Shown: positions 34,432 to 42,369 of the stretch, in pieces
Position numbering within the stretch: the first letter of the stretch is position 1
Layout: each line of letters opens with the position of its first letter
NCBI RefSeq assembly: GCF_012932915.1
Contig: NZ_VCQU01000007.1
Location: 248,001 to 312,000 of the forward strand
DNA length: 64,000 bases
Source of the DNA: Antrihabitans stalactiti
GTDB lineage: Bacteria > Actinomycetota > Actinomycetes > Mycobacteriales > Mycobacteriaceae
Direction of reading: 5' to 3'
Notes under the pieces: model-generated
Databases searched by the model: none
What the model saw: the letters and a program-made list of their open reading frames with translations, nothing else
Told to the model about the DNA's origin: nothing
Translations under genes and position numbers: made by a program

Positions 34432-36113
34432 GTCAGGGTCGCAACACCGCGGTCGCCGTCGACGACGACACGAGCACCGTCTGGGATCAGCCTCGTCGCG
34501 GTGGAGCTTCCGACGACGGCGGGAATGCCGAATTCCCTTGCGACCGTTGCGGTATGAGAAAGCAGCCCGCCACGGTCGGTCACCACTGCGCCGAGCAGCG
34601 GCATGATCCCGTTATAGGCCTCCGTGGTCATTCGTGCGACGAGCACGTCGCCACGAGTGATGCGGCCGAAGTCGTCGGGTCGCAGAATCACGCGGGCCGT
34701 TCCTTCGTACCGCCCGGCAGCTGCCGGCAATCCATGGACCGCTTTGGGTTCGGTCCGCGGTACCGGTTCGTCGAAGATGGCCTTCACCGCTGCGTCGATT
34801 GCTGCATTCATCCGACGAGCCCCAACCGGGTACCAGCTCGGCGGCGGCGGGGGCGCAGGCTCGGGACCGAGAACCTTGGGGACGTCATCGGCCGTTGCCG
34901 TAATTCGGTATGCGTGTCGGTCTTTCAGTTCGGCAGCCTCCGGACCGCCCGTTCCTCGAACGAGTTCGAGAATCTCGCTGTGGCTCGCGTCCAGCAGGTG
35001 TGTTGGCTCAGCGATTCGGTCGCGGTCGGCGAGCCTGCGTCCTGCTTCCAAGATCGCCCTGCGGACGAGTCCGTACGCCCAGAAGTCGCAGACCAGGGCT
35101 CGCTCTTCGCGCAGGCTACCGACGAAAAGCGCTTCGGCGAGGACGGCCTCGTACTCCGCCTTGTGCTGCGTCGGCACCGCGGCTCGGACTTTCGCAGCCA
35201 ACGCGGCACGCGTCTCTTCGCGAGCGTGAATTTGAGAGTCGTCGAGCGCCGCGAGCAGCGTCCGGATAAGCAAGTCAGGCATTTCGATTGCCGTGAGGTC
35301 GACGATGTCGTAACCGGTCATCAGCCTGTTGCCCGTCATTTCGAGCCATACGCGCATCGTCTCGCCGACCGCGTCGGTTCGCGCAGCAAGTTGGGCGAGG
35401 TTCTCGGCGGCATGCGGTCCGGTGCGCAGCAGTTCCTGCGCGGACCGATCGGCACGAAGCGCTTCGACCACAGCCTCGAACTGGGCACGCGCAACGGTCG
35501 CGATTCCCTCGGGCTGGCGGCATGCCTGCATGAGCACCCCGTCGGGCAGTCCGGTCCATTCACGGGCTTTGACGAGGTAGTCACCGACGGGCGTCAGGCT
35601 GCTGATCGTGAACCGGTGATGCACGTAGTACTGCTGACTTGCGTTGGCGTGCAACGCTTCCAGGTGCTCCGCAAGTTCGTCGTCGGATGCGGACACGACA
35701 TCGAAACGCTGGAGGTCGAGATGGCGTCGCTCCGACTCTGGCCGAATTGTCTGCTGCCACAACGCGACGTCGTCGCGCCACGGCTTCCGCTCGAACACCG
35801 TCTTCTGCGATTTCAGCCGGCGCCGGACGGCCGGATGCAGCAGGGAGATCAGCTTGAAGACGGGGTACGGCGGCGTGCCGTTGGCGCCTTCGGGTGCACC
35901 GACGATTCGCGGGGTGATGTAGTCGAATCCGTTCACCACTGCGTGGTCGAAATGACTGAGCAGAATTCCGAGCCGCTCGGTCCCTGCAGCGAAGCCGCGT
36001 GGGAACTGTTCAGTGAGAATCTCGGCGTGATACGGCGATATCGGTGTCGGGAAGTGCGCGCTTTCCAGTTGCCACGATCCCTTGCCGGGCGGAGCCCATT
36101 GGGTGTCAATCAT
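34428..36113 (-). CDS. PEP-dependent phosphotransferase, substrate plus phosphohistidine subunit (rifampin-phosphotransferase-like)
   Basis: A 561-residue protein (start at MIDTQWAPPG; the TetR stop overlaps it by eight bases). Residues about 1-440 form a large helical region matching the substrate-binding part of the rifampin phosphotransferase group, and the C-terminal ~80 residues are the swivelling PEP-utiliser domain with the phosphorylated histidine H520 in RGGLLSHTATVAREFGIPAV. It needs the ATP-binding domain encoded by the next, overlapping gene. Split versions of this enzyme family are unusual. The substrate is unknown; antibiotic or natural-product phosphorylation is one option. Confidence 0.85.
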   Translation of the reverse strand: MIDTQWAPPGKGSWQLESAHFPTPISPYHAEILTEQFPRGFAAGTERLGILLSHFDHAVVNGFDYITPRIVGAPEGANGTPPYPVFKLISLLHPAVRRRLKSQKTVFERKPWRDDVALWQQTIRPESERRHLDLQRFDVVSASDDELAEHLEALHANASQQYYVHHRFTISSLTPVGDYLVKAREWTGLPDGVLMQACRQPEGIATVARAQFEAVVEALRADRSAQELLRTGPHAAENLAQLAARTDAVGETMRVWLEMTGNRLMTGYDIVDLTAIEMPDLLIRTLLAALDDSQIHAREETRAALAAKVRAAVPTQHKAEYEAVLAEALFVGSLREERALVCDFWAYGLVRRAILEAGRRLADRDRIAEPTHLLDASHSEILELVRGTGGPEAAELKDRHAYRITATADDVPKVLGPEPAPPPPPSWYPVGARRMNAAIDAAVKAIFDEPVPRTEPKAVHGLPAAAGRYEGTARVILRPDDFGRITRGDVLVARMTTEAYNGIMPLLGAVVTDRGGLLSHTATVAREFGIPAVVGSSTATRLIPDGARVVVDGDRGVATLT

Positions 36114-36723
36114 TGTCTTTCCCATTCTTGCGCTGGTGGTTTCGCTGTTCGATCGCAGCGAAAAGAGTCTCGAGTGCCCACCCGGCTGCCTCCCCACTGC
36201 GCACGCCGTCCAAGTCGAAGTCGGTCCGCATGCGGCGCCACGCGTCAGCGGACATCACGCAGTGGCAGACCGCGGCGAATGCGTCGCGCTCGTCCTCCGA
36301 CAGGTCGGGCGCGATCGAATCGACGGCTCGCCGCATCGTGCGAGCCCGTTCCTTGCGAGCGTGGGCGCGTACGGTCTGGCCGGTCGGCGTCTGCATTTGC
36401 GCCAGGATGAGCGCTTCGTTCTCGTCGAAGGCAGGGAAGAGCTTCCGAGCCAGATCCGCGATGCCCTGCGGCGTCGTTGCATAGTCGGGGAACCCGACGC
36501 GCTCGTTGACCATCCGGCTCATCGCATCGAACATGTCCTCGCGCGTCGGGAAGTGCCGGTAGATGGTGCGCGGCGATATGCCTGCCCGCCTTGCGATTTC
36601 GAATACCGAGAAGTCGATGACGCCGGTCTCGCCGAGTTGCTCGACCATCGCTTCGACGATCAAGGTCCTCGTATGTTCGTTCAGCTTGGCCCGCAGCGAC
36701 GGCTGCTTTTCAGGGTCCGACAT
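36106..36723 (-). CDS. TetR-family regulator of the PEP-phosphotransferase operon
   Basis: A 205-residue TetR-type repressor. The helix-turn-helix is in residues about 30-60 (VFEIARRAGISPRTIYRHFP, TREDMF), followed by a helical ligand-binding domain. It heads the operon and overlaps the next gene, a setting in which TetR proteins usually autoregulate. A 17-base perfect palindrome and two further TGTCAC half-sites lie directly upstream (36723-36779). The ligand is unknown. Confidence 0.92.
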   Translation of the reverse strand: MSDPEKQPSLRAKLNEHTRTLIVEAMVEQLGETGVIDFSVFEIARRAGISPRTIYRHFPTREDMFDAMSRMVNERVGFPDYATTPQGIADLARKLFPAFDENEALILAQMQTPTGQTVRAHARKERARTMRRAVDSIAPDLSEDERDAFAAVCHCVMSADAWRRMRTDFDLDGVRSGEAAGWALETLFAAIEQRNHQRKNGKDND

Positions 36724-36779
36724 GTCACACTCCTACGCGCTCTGTCACGCTAAGAGTAATCCTGTCACGGTCCGTGACA
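36723..36779. promoter_or_regulatory. TGTCAC half-sites at 20-bp intervals and a perfect palindrome (TetR operator)
   Basis: TGTCAC begins at 36723, 36743 and 36763, exactly 20 bases apart (two DNA turns). The third starts the perfect palindrome TGTCACGG T CCGTGACA (36763-36779). The first half-site overlaps the TetR start codon. The whole array fills the 62-base gap before the TetR gene and is best read as its autoregulatory operator. Confidence 0.75.
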
Positions 36780-36785
36780 CAAGCC

Positions 36786-37397
36786 TCAAATTGGTTTGGG
36801 TCCGAGCAATGCAATGCACGCGTCGACGGCGATCTCGGCGACGTCATGGATGCTGTCGCCGTGCTCGATGGCAGCCGCGGTCAGCTCTCGCAGGCCGCCG
36901 AGCAGCAGGATTGCGGTCAGGCGCGAAATCGGCGCGATGCCGGCGTCGCGAAAACCTTGCGCGTCGCCCAGCTGGAACAGCATCTGGGTAAGCGAGTCCA
37001 TGGCTTCCCGCTGGACCGATCGGGATTCGGTCTCGATCGCCGGCAGGTCGCGGATCCAGCTCAGCGAGAGCCCCGGGTGGCTTTCGACGGTGCCGAAGTA
37101 CGCGTCGAGCGCCTGCCGCACCTGGTTGCGCCAAGGCATCGATGGGTCGACTGCCTTTTCGATAGTTGAACGCATCGACTCGTTGGTCGCCTTCAACAAG
37201 GCGAAGTAGCACACCTCTTTGCTCGGAAACTCCTCGTAAAAGGTCCTTTTGGACGTTCGCGCGTGGCGCACGATGTCGTCGATCTTGGTTCCCGCGTAGC
37301 CGACTTCTTCGATCGACGCCGCAAGGCCATCGAGCAGGCGCTTCCGAAACGGGCTCATCGTGTCGGACGGCGCAACGACGTCGCCGCGATCGGTCAT
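36786..37397 (-). CDS. TetR-family regulator divergent from the P450 gene
   Basis: I use ATG 37397-37395; a longer frame would overlap the divergent P450 start. The 203-residue protein has a TetR helix-turn-helix (YAGTKIDDIVRHARTSKRTF, YEEFPSKEV) and a helical regulatory domain (GLSLSWIRDLPAIETESRSV). The 112-base gap to the P450 contains two matching operator-like sites. It most likely controls the P450 and itself. It is separate from the TetR gene downstream, whose operator lies between them. Confidence 0.9.
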   Translation of the reverse strand: MTDRGDVVAPSDTMSPFRKRLLDGLAASIEEVGYAGTKIDDIVRHARTSKRTFYEEFPSKEVCYFALLKATNESMRSTIEKAVDPSMPWRNQVRQALDAYFGTVESHPGLSLSWIRDLPAIETESRSVQREAMDSLTQMLFQLGDAQGFRDAGIAPISRLTAILLLGGLRELTAAAIEHGDSIHDVAEIAVDACIALLGPKPI

Positions 37398-37442
37398 CAC
37401 CGTCCGGAGACTATCGCGTCTGCCAATCAACCGTTGCGCATC

Positions 37443-37488
37443 GGCGGTAATCCCGCGTACCGTCGACCTGGTACTCGTGATTACCGCC
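37443..37488. promoter_or_regulatory. paired inverted operator sites between TetR and P450
   Basis: Two 16-base sites with form GGTA-N8-TACC: GGTAATCCCGCGTACC (37446-37461) and, in the opposite orientation, GGTAATCACGAGTACC (complement of 37470-37485). They match at 14 of 16 positions, are 24 bases centre to centre, and are bounded by GGCGGTAAT and ATTACCGCC. This fits a TetR dimer pair controlling both divergent genes. Confidence 0.72.
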
Positions 37489-37509
37489 ACAATGCCGTGA
37501 GGACACGAA

Positions 37510-38871
37510 ATGAGCGCCCGCACAGTAGACGTTCCCCCAGGCCCATCGCTGCCGAGATTCGTTCAAGGCGTGGCTTTCATCGCGTCTCGCCGAAAGACAA
37601 TGCAGTACTTGCGAAATCGCTACGGTCCGACGTTCACGATCGACATTCCGCTGTTCGGCCGCTCGGTAGTTGTCACAGAACCGGCGCTGATCAAACAGGT
37701 CTTCATGACCAGCACCGACGTGGCGTCCAATCTCCGACCGAATCTCGGCCGAGTGCTCGGCGACGGCTCGATCTTCAACCTCGAAGGCGAAGCGCACCGC
37801 CGGCAGCGCAAGCTGCTCGTGCCGCCGTTCCACGGCAAACGGATGCACGCCTACGAGAGCGTCATCGAAGAGGAGTTCCTCCGTGAGGCCGCGTCCTGGC
37901 CGGGGAACAAAGAGTTCGCAACGCTCGATTCGATGATGCACATCACGCTGAATGCGATTCTGCGCGCCGTATTCGGTGCGGAGGGTGCGGAATTCGAGGC
38001 ACTGCGGAAGCTTCTTCCCGGCTGGGTGAAGTTTGCCTCGCGGCTGGCGACTGTCCCGATTCCCCGAAAAGACTTGGGACCCTGGAGCCCCTGGGGTCGA
38101 TTCAACGGATATCGCCGCGAGTTCGACGCCATCGTCGGCAGCCTGATCGACAAAGCACTCGCCGATCCTCATTTGGCCGAGCGCGACGACGTGCTCGCGA
38201 TGCTGCTGCAAAGCCGCTACGACGACGGCTCAGCGATGTCGCACCGCGACGTAGCAGACGAACTGATCACCCTGCTCGCCGCTGGACACGAGACCACAGC
38301 GACAACCCTTGCGTGGGCCATCGAACGGCTACAGCGGCATCCGGATCTGTTGGCACGCTTGGTCGCCGAAGTGGACGAGGGTGGCTCCGAACTGCGCCAG
38401 GCGACAATTCTCGAGGTCCAGCGCACGCGGCCCGTGATCGACCTGATGGGCCGGCATGTCATCTCCGAGTCGATGCCTTTGGGCGACTGGACAATTCCGC
38501 GCGGCTACACCGTGATCGTCGGCATCAGCATCGTGCACGACGACGAATCGGTCTTTCCCAACGCCGACCAGTTCGATCCCGATCGCTTCGTCGGACACAA
38601 ACCGAACAACTACGAGTGGGTACCGTTCGGCGGCGGAACCCGCCGCTGCCCGGGCGCCGCCTTCGCAAACATGGAGATGGACGTCGTACTGCGGACGTTG
38701 CTTCGCGATTTCGACCTGACGACAACCCACGCGCCAGGTGAACGCTTCCACAGCCGGGGCGTCGCCTACGCTCCCAAGAACGGTGGTCGAGTGCGGCTCC
38801 GTCGCCGAAACACGTTGTCGAACAACGTCGTAACGCCACTTCGCCGCGCCGAGAGTCTGCCGTCGGCGTAG
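37510..38871 (+). CDS. cytochrome P450
   Basis: ATG 37510 follows GTGAGGACACGAA. The 453-residue protein has all P450 landmarks: I-helix oxygen-activation motif AGHETTATT (residues 258-266), K-helix ExxR as EVQR (E302, R305), the PERF-type QFDPDRF, and the heme-binding loop FGGGTRRCPGAAFANMEM with ligand C380. No N-terminal membrane anchor is seen, as usual for bacterial soluble P450s. No ferredoxin gene adjoins it. The divergent TetR gene with paired operators suggests induction by substrate. Confidence 0.96.
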   Translation: MSARTVDVPPGPSLPRFVQGVAFIASRRKTMQYLRNRYGPTFTIDIPLFGRSVVVTEPALIKQVFMTSTDVASNLRPNLGRVLGDGSIFNLEGEAHRRQRKLLVPPFHGKRMHAYESVIEEEFLREAASWPGNKEFATLDSMMHITLNAILRAVFGAEGAEFEALRKLLPGWVKFASRLATVPIPRKDLGPWSPWGRFNGYRREFDAIVGSLIDKALADPHLAERDDVLAMLLQSRYDDGSAMSHRDVADELITLLAAGHETTATTLAWAIERLQRHPDLLARLVAEVDEGGSELRQATILEVQRTRPVIDLMGRHVISESMPLGDWTIPRGYTVIVGISIVHDDESVFPNADQFDPDRFVGHKPNNYEWVPFGGGTRRCPGAAFANMEMDVVLRTLLRDFDLTTTHAPGERFHSRGVAYAPKNGGRVRLRRRNTLSNNVVTPLRRAESLPSA

Positions 38872-38932
38872 TACGGACGACACCCCGCGGTGATCCAGAT
38901 GCGTGGGTAGTCGGCGATTGGTTCGTGCGCTT

Positions 38933-38967
38933 GGCTCGAATCGCCGCCATTCGTGGCGATTCGAGCC
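38933..38967. terminator. 13-base-arm hairpin after the P450 gene
   Basis: Perfect arms GGCTCGAATCGCC (38933-38945) and GGCGATTCGAGCC (38955-38967) enclose nine bases, 61 bases after the P450 stop. No T-tract follows. It separates the P450 transcript from the SOS-linked HNH gene. Confidence 0.8.
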
Positions 38968-39000
38968 GAGAAGATCCTGGCTTCTGTCGGACCCAGTCAG

Positions 39001-39020
39001 TACACTGAACATATGTTCGA
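39001..39020 (+). promoter_or_regulatory. SOS (LexA) box over a leaderless-type promoter
   Basis: CTGAACATATGTTCGA (39005-39020) matches the mycobacterial SOS box TCGAAC-N4-GTTCGA at 10 of 12 fixed positions and contains the perfect palindrome GAACATATGTTC. The -10-like TACACT (39001-39006) sits six bases before ATG 39013, so transcription could start at the ATG itself. LexA bound here would cover both -10 and start. Confidence 0.7.
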
Positions 39021-40575
39021 TATCGGGGGATCGTTTCTCACACAGTCCATTTCACTGCTCGACCACATGACCACCGCGTCTGTGGCGGAAAACAAAGCCG
39101 CCCACGCCAAGATCACCGCAGCCGGACACTTCTGGTCGGACTGGATCGAACGCGACGCCGAACTCGCCACCGGCACCATCATCGACTGCGGCAACAACGC
39201 CCTCGCCGAAATGGCCGTCCGCCTCGGCGTCTCCAAAACCACCGCCGAAACCTTCGCCGGCGTCGGCATGGATTTGCGGTTGCGACTCCCTCGGGTGAAT
39301 GCCGCCTTCGCCGCCGGCGAACTCGACTACCCCCGCGTCGCCCGCATCTGCCGCGCCACCACCGGATTCACCCACGACACCCTCGACAAAGCCGAAGAAG
39401 AGATCCTCTCTTCGGCGTTGCGGCTCTCACCCGGTCCGCTCGCCCGCGCCATCGACAGAACCTTGATCCGGACCAGCCCCGACGAATACGCCGCCCTCCG
39501 CAAAGAGCAACAACACTTCCGCCGCATGCGACGCCGTCGAGGCGACGCCCTCTCGGTCATCGAAGCCCACGTCAACCCCGACGAAGCCGAAGCCGTGCTG
39601 CAACGGCTCACCGAAATCGCCGACACCGTCTGCGGCCACGACACCCGCGGACGTGACTACCGCATGGCCGACGCGTTCATGGCCCTCATGCACGGCGAAA
39701 CCCACCTCGACTGCTCCTGCGGACGCGACGACTGCGCTGTCGCCGGTCAACCACGCAGCGACAAACGCCGCACCCCCCTCGTCCAAGTGACCGTGGATAT
39801 CGCCACCCTGCTCGGACTGCTCTCCAACCCCGCCTACCTCGACGGCCACGGACCCATCGACCCCGACCTCGCCCGCACCCTCGCCGACGACGGCACCTGG
39901 CAAGTGATGCTCACCGAATGCCTGCACCTCGCCGAAGAACACGGCCTCATCGAACGCGAACCCACCACCCAATTCGTCGCCCGCGGCGGGCGCCACAACG
40001 CCGGCATTATTCCCGAACCCGCAGCAGCGCAACCGGTCTCGACCGAACCCACCATCGTGGCAGAGCCGGCACCGGTGCCCGTCGCGCCAGCGCGGGCGGT
40101 CGAGTTCCGCCGCCCAGTCCACGTCGGCCGCGTCCAAGGACCCACCAGCCTGCGACTACCGAAAACCGCGTTCATCTACCGACCCAACGCCGAAACAACA
40201 GCGTTGGTCCGTGCCCGCGACCAGCACTGCCGCTTCCCCGGCTGCAATGTGCCCGCAGCCAAATGCCAACTCGACCACATCGAAGAATTCGACCAAACCA
40301 ACCCACCCGACGGCGGACTCACCCTGCCGGAAAACCTGCAATGCCTCTGCCAACTCCACCACACCCTCAAAACCCTCAAACTGTGGCGCGCAGAAGCACT
40401 GCCCGGCAGCCGAATCCGCTGGACCAGCAGCCACGGCGAACACTTCATCACCACACCAGGCGGCGGAATCACCGCAGTCCCCGCCGCGCACCTGAAACCG
40501 AAACTCAAAGTCACCCGGAATCCAGAACTTCCAGCCACACCGAACAAGGAACCCGAAGAGCCAGCACCGTTCTGA
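39013..40575 (+). CDS. DUF222/HNH endonuclease-domain protein (13E12 repeat family)
   Basis: A 520-residue 13E12-type protein: an N-terminal DUF222 region (about residues 10-370; ELDYPRVARICRATTGFTHD, LVQVTVDIATLLGLLSNPAY), a Pro/Ala-rich linker, and a C-terminal HNH nuclease domain with the zinc cysteines and His pairs (CRFPGCNVPAAKCQLDHIEE, LQCLCQLHHTLKT). Families of such genes occur in many copies across Mycobacteriales and several in M. tuberculosis are DNA-damage inducible. The start codon lies within an SOS box. Codon use is strongly C-ending from 39061 on, more biased than its neighbours. Confidence 0.93.
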   Translation: MFDIGGSFLTQSISLLDHMTTASVAENKAAHAKITAAGHFWSDWIERDAELATGTIIDCGNNALAEMAVRLGVSKTTAETFAGVGMDLRLRLPRVNAAFAAGELDYPRVARICRATTGFTHDTLDKAEEEILSSALRLSPGPLARAIDRTLIRTSPDEYAALRKEQQHFRRMRRRRGDALSVIEAHVNPDEAEAVLQRLTEIADTVCGHDTRGRDYRMADAFMALMHGETHLDCSCGRDDCAVAGQPRSDKRRTPLVQVTVDIATLLGLLSNPAYLDGHGPIDPDLARTLADDGTWQVMLTECLHLAEEHGLIEREPTTQFVARGGRHNAGIIPEPAAAQPVSTEPTIVAEPAPVPVAPARAVEFRRPVHVGRVQGPTSLRLPKTAFIYRPNAETTALVRARDQHCRFPGCNVPAAKCQLDHIEEFDQTNPPDGGLTLPENLQCLCQLHHTLKTLKLWRAEALPGSRIRWTSSHGEHFITTPGGGITAVPAAHLKPKLKVTRNPELPATPNKEPEEPAPF

Positions 40576-40767
40576 TAGGGAGAATTGGCGTGGAATTCCA
40601 CTCGGAATCCGGGAGGAATCCCACTCAGTCGGGTACAGGTGGTGGCCGACCACAGCCCAAAGAATCCGAAAAGCCATCGCCCTTTTGACGAGGACAGGGC
40701 AAGCACGGATTGGCGTGGCCAGCCGAGTCACGCTTCTTGACGCGACATCAACCGTCAGAGTCACGCA

Positions 40768-40998
40768 TCAATCGAAGTACAGCGCCCATGTGCCGTTCGT
40801 TTGCGGCTTGCAGGTCCAGCGCGAGAAGCGGGTCGCGTCGCCGTTGTTGCCTGCGGAGACGCATGCGTCCTTGGTGGCGTAGGTACCGCCGTACGTGGAG
40901 GTGTGAAAGCTGGGCGTGGCGGCGGCGACCGAGGCTCCGCCGATCAGCAGTCCTGCGGTCAGGGCCGCGCCGCCGAGAATTGTCGTCATCTTGGACAT
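40768..40998 (-). CDS. small secreted protein
   Basis: ATG 40998-40996 follows CTAGGAGTTCGAA. The 76-residue product has a Sec signal peptide (GGAALTAGLLIGGASVAAAT) and a 45-residue mature domain with two cysteines (DACVSAG, WTCKPQ) and aromatic residues ending TWALYFD. This resembles the small Gly/Trp/Cys secreted proteins of Nocardia and Mycobacterium. Function unknown. The preceding gap 40576-40767 (192 bases) shows no other feature. Confidence 0.75.
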   Translation of the reverse strand: MSKMTTILGGAALTAGLLIGGASVAAATPSFHTSTYGGTYATKDACVSAGNNGDATRFSRWTCKPQTNGTWALYFD

Positions 40999-41070
40999 TT
41001 CGAACTCCTAGCTGCGGGGGTGGTTTCGACTCGAAACTTTGCCCGCAGCCGCTGAATAGGCGCTGATCAG

Positions 41071-41122
41071 ACGCTTACGCGTCCGATTCACCCTTGACAA
41101 AGCCCTTCCGTAAGCGTTGACT
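41071..41122 (+). promoter_or_regulatory. promoter region of the ArsR/SRPBCC pair with 9-bp inverted repeat
   Basis: A consensus -35 box TTGACA (41094-41099) lies between the inverted-repeat arms ACGCTTACG (41071-41079) and CGTAAGCGT (41109-41117). A direct repeat ACTTACCG follows at 41120 and 41137. Arms around a -35 box suit an ArsR operator. The -10 is not clear. Confidence 0.55.
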
Positions 41123-41133
41123 TACCGTTCGTA

Positions 41134-41445
41134 GTCACTTACCGAGCTGGAGACGAATGGGGTGCGCTGGCAGATCGCTCGCGGCGCACGATCCTCGAAC
41201 GTCTTGCCGAGAGTCCTTGCGCGGTTGGTGAACTCGCTCGCGAACTACCGATCAGCCGACCGGCAGTCTCGCAACACCTGAAGGTGCTCAAGGACGCCGG
41301 ACTGGTCCAAGACAGGGCAGTCGGCACCCGCCGCATCTATCAACTGGATCCGGAAGGGATGAATGCGCTACGCGCACAACTGGACCGGTTTTGGGGACAA
41401 GCCCTGACCGCCTTCAAGGAAACAGTCGAACAACCGGAGGAGTAG
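41134..41445 (+). CDS. ArsR-family regulator, start codon unclear
   Basis: The frame ending at TAG 41443-41445 encodes a good ArsR protein: DEWGALADRSRRTILERLA, a winged helix LARELPISRPAVSQHLKVLK with LKDAGLVQDRAVGTRRIYQL, and a C-terminal FWGQALTAFKETVEQ. It ends three bases before the SRPBCC gene, the classic ArsR-SRPBCC pair. However, I find no ATG, GTG or TTG in frame upstream of the helix-turn-helix. The codon that would align with the usual start, before TYRAGDEW, is GTC at 41134. Either an unusual start is used, or the gene has lost its start. The out-of-frame ATG at 41157 cannot serve. Confidence 0.7.
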   Translation, partial: VTYRAGDEWGALADRSRRTILERLAESPCAVGELARELPISRPAVSQHLKVLKDAGLVQDRAVGTRRIYQLDPEGMNALRAQLDRFWGQALTAFKETVEQPEE

Positions 41446-41447
41446 CA

Positions 41448-41933
41448 ATGACTCAGACACACGCAGCACCGGTGCGGCAGCGGATTGTGGTGAACGCACC
41501 ACTGGAGAAGGCGTTTAGAGTGTTCATCGAGCGATTCGACGCGATCAAGCCACGCGAGCACAACATCATGCCGTCCCCGATCGCGGAGACGGTCTTCGAA
41601 CCTCGCGTCGGCGGCACAATCTACGACCGCGCCGAGGACGGGACTGTCTGCCGCTGGGCGCGAGTCCTTACGTACGACCCCCCAAATCGGGTCGTGTTCA
41701 GCTGGGATATCAACGGGCGCTGGCAAATCGAGACTGATCCGGCGAAGACCAGCGAGGTCGAGGTCCGCTTCATCGCCGAATCGCCCGATCGCACACGGGT
41801 CGAGCTCGAACATCGCAATCTGGAACGCCACGGCGAAGGCTGGGAAGGCGTCCGCGACGGTGTCGCCAACGACGCAGGCTGGCCGTTCTACCTGCAGCGC
41901 TACCTCGACGCCGTGCACAAAGAGTCGCGCTAA
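41448..41933 (+). CDS. SRPBCC/AHSA1-domain protein
   Basis: ATG 41448 follows GGAGGAGTAGCA. The 161-residue product is a START-like SRPBCC protein: APLEKAFRVFIERFDAIKPR, VGGTIYDRAEDGTVCRWARV, PPNRVVFSWDINGRWQ, TRVELEHRNLERHGEGW. Such proteins bind hydrophobic ligands in a deep pocket and are often co-encoded with an ArsR regulator, as here. The ligand is unknown. The region 41994-42009 downstream has short CCCACCC/GGGTGGG arms that might terminate the transcript. Confidence 0.9.
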   Translation: MTQTHAAPVRQRIVVNAPLEKAFRVFIERFDAIKPREHNIMPSPIAETVFEPRVGGTIYDRAEDGTVCRWARVLTYDPPNRVVFSWDINGRWQIETDPAKTSEVEVRFIAESPDRTRVELEHRNLERHGEGWEGVRDGVANDAGWPFYLQRYLDAVHKESR

Positions 41934-42111
41934 CCTGGAAGCTCAACCTTCTCAGCCGAGGTAACGGCACATTTGCCACAGCTCCCCCACCCTCCCACCC
42001 ACGGGTGGGTACGAGGTTTGGCCTCCTCGGGTATCTATCTGTTTGCGCAGCTAGAAGCCATATTTGTCGTAGCCCACTTGGGCGAAGACGCACAAACGAC
42101 AAGGGCCCGAC

Positions 42112-42369
42112 ATGACCTCCAAGACCGTCAAAGCATTTGCAGCCTCGTTGCTCATCACGGCGGGAGTATTCGGCGCAGCCGGAGTCGCACAAGCCGAACA
42201 GACGACGTCTCCCGACGGGACCGTTACCTACTACTGCACGTCCGGCGGCGTGAGCTACAGCGTCGGCAAAAAGCTCGATGGCCAGGTCTGCCAGTCCGAC
42301 GGTACTTGGAAGCGGCTCAAGCCGATCGCGACCCCGCAGCGCGTGCCCGTTCCGTCGCGCTCGAATTAG
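42112..42369 (+). CDS. small secreted protein
   Basis: An 85-residue protein with a Sec signal (VKAFAASLLITAGVFGAAGV, cut near AQAEQT) and a short mature domain with two cysteines (TYYCTSGG, GQVCQSDG) and a basic Pro-rich tail (RVPVPSRSN). Its stop overlaps the convergent epimerase stop by four bases. No family recognised. It may have its own promoter in the preceding 178-base gap. Confidence 0.72.
   Translation: MTSKTVKAFAASLLITAGVFGAAGVAQAEQTTSPDGTVTYYCTSGGVSYSVGKKLDGQVCQSDGTWKRLKPIATPQRVPVPSRSN

Noticed and set aside
34554-36410. A rightward open frame of over 600 codons antisense to the PEP-phosphotransferase gene
   Set aside because: It mirrors the codon structure of a clearly homologous gene on the other strand, has no recognisable domain, and is Arg/Ser-rich as expected for a GC-rich shadow frame.
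36786-38871. A horizontally acquired island around the P450 and TetR genes
   Set aside because: No integrase, repeats or tRNA were seen and composition matches the neighbours.
41994-42009. CCCACCC/GGGTGGG arms as a terminator after the SRPBCC gene
   Set aside because: The loop would be only two bases and there is no T-tract; too weak to list as a terminator.
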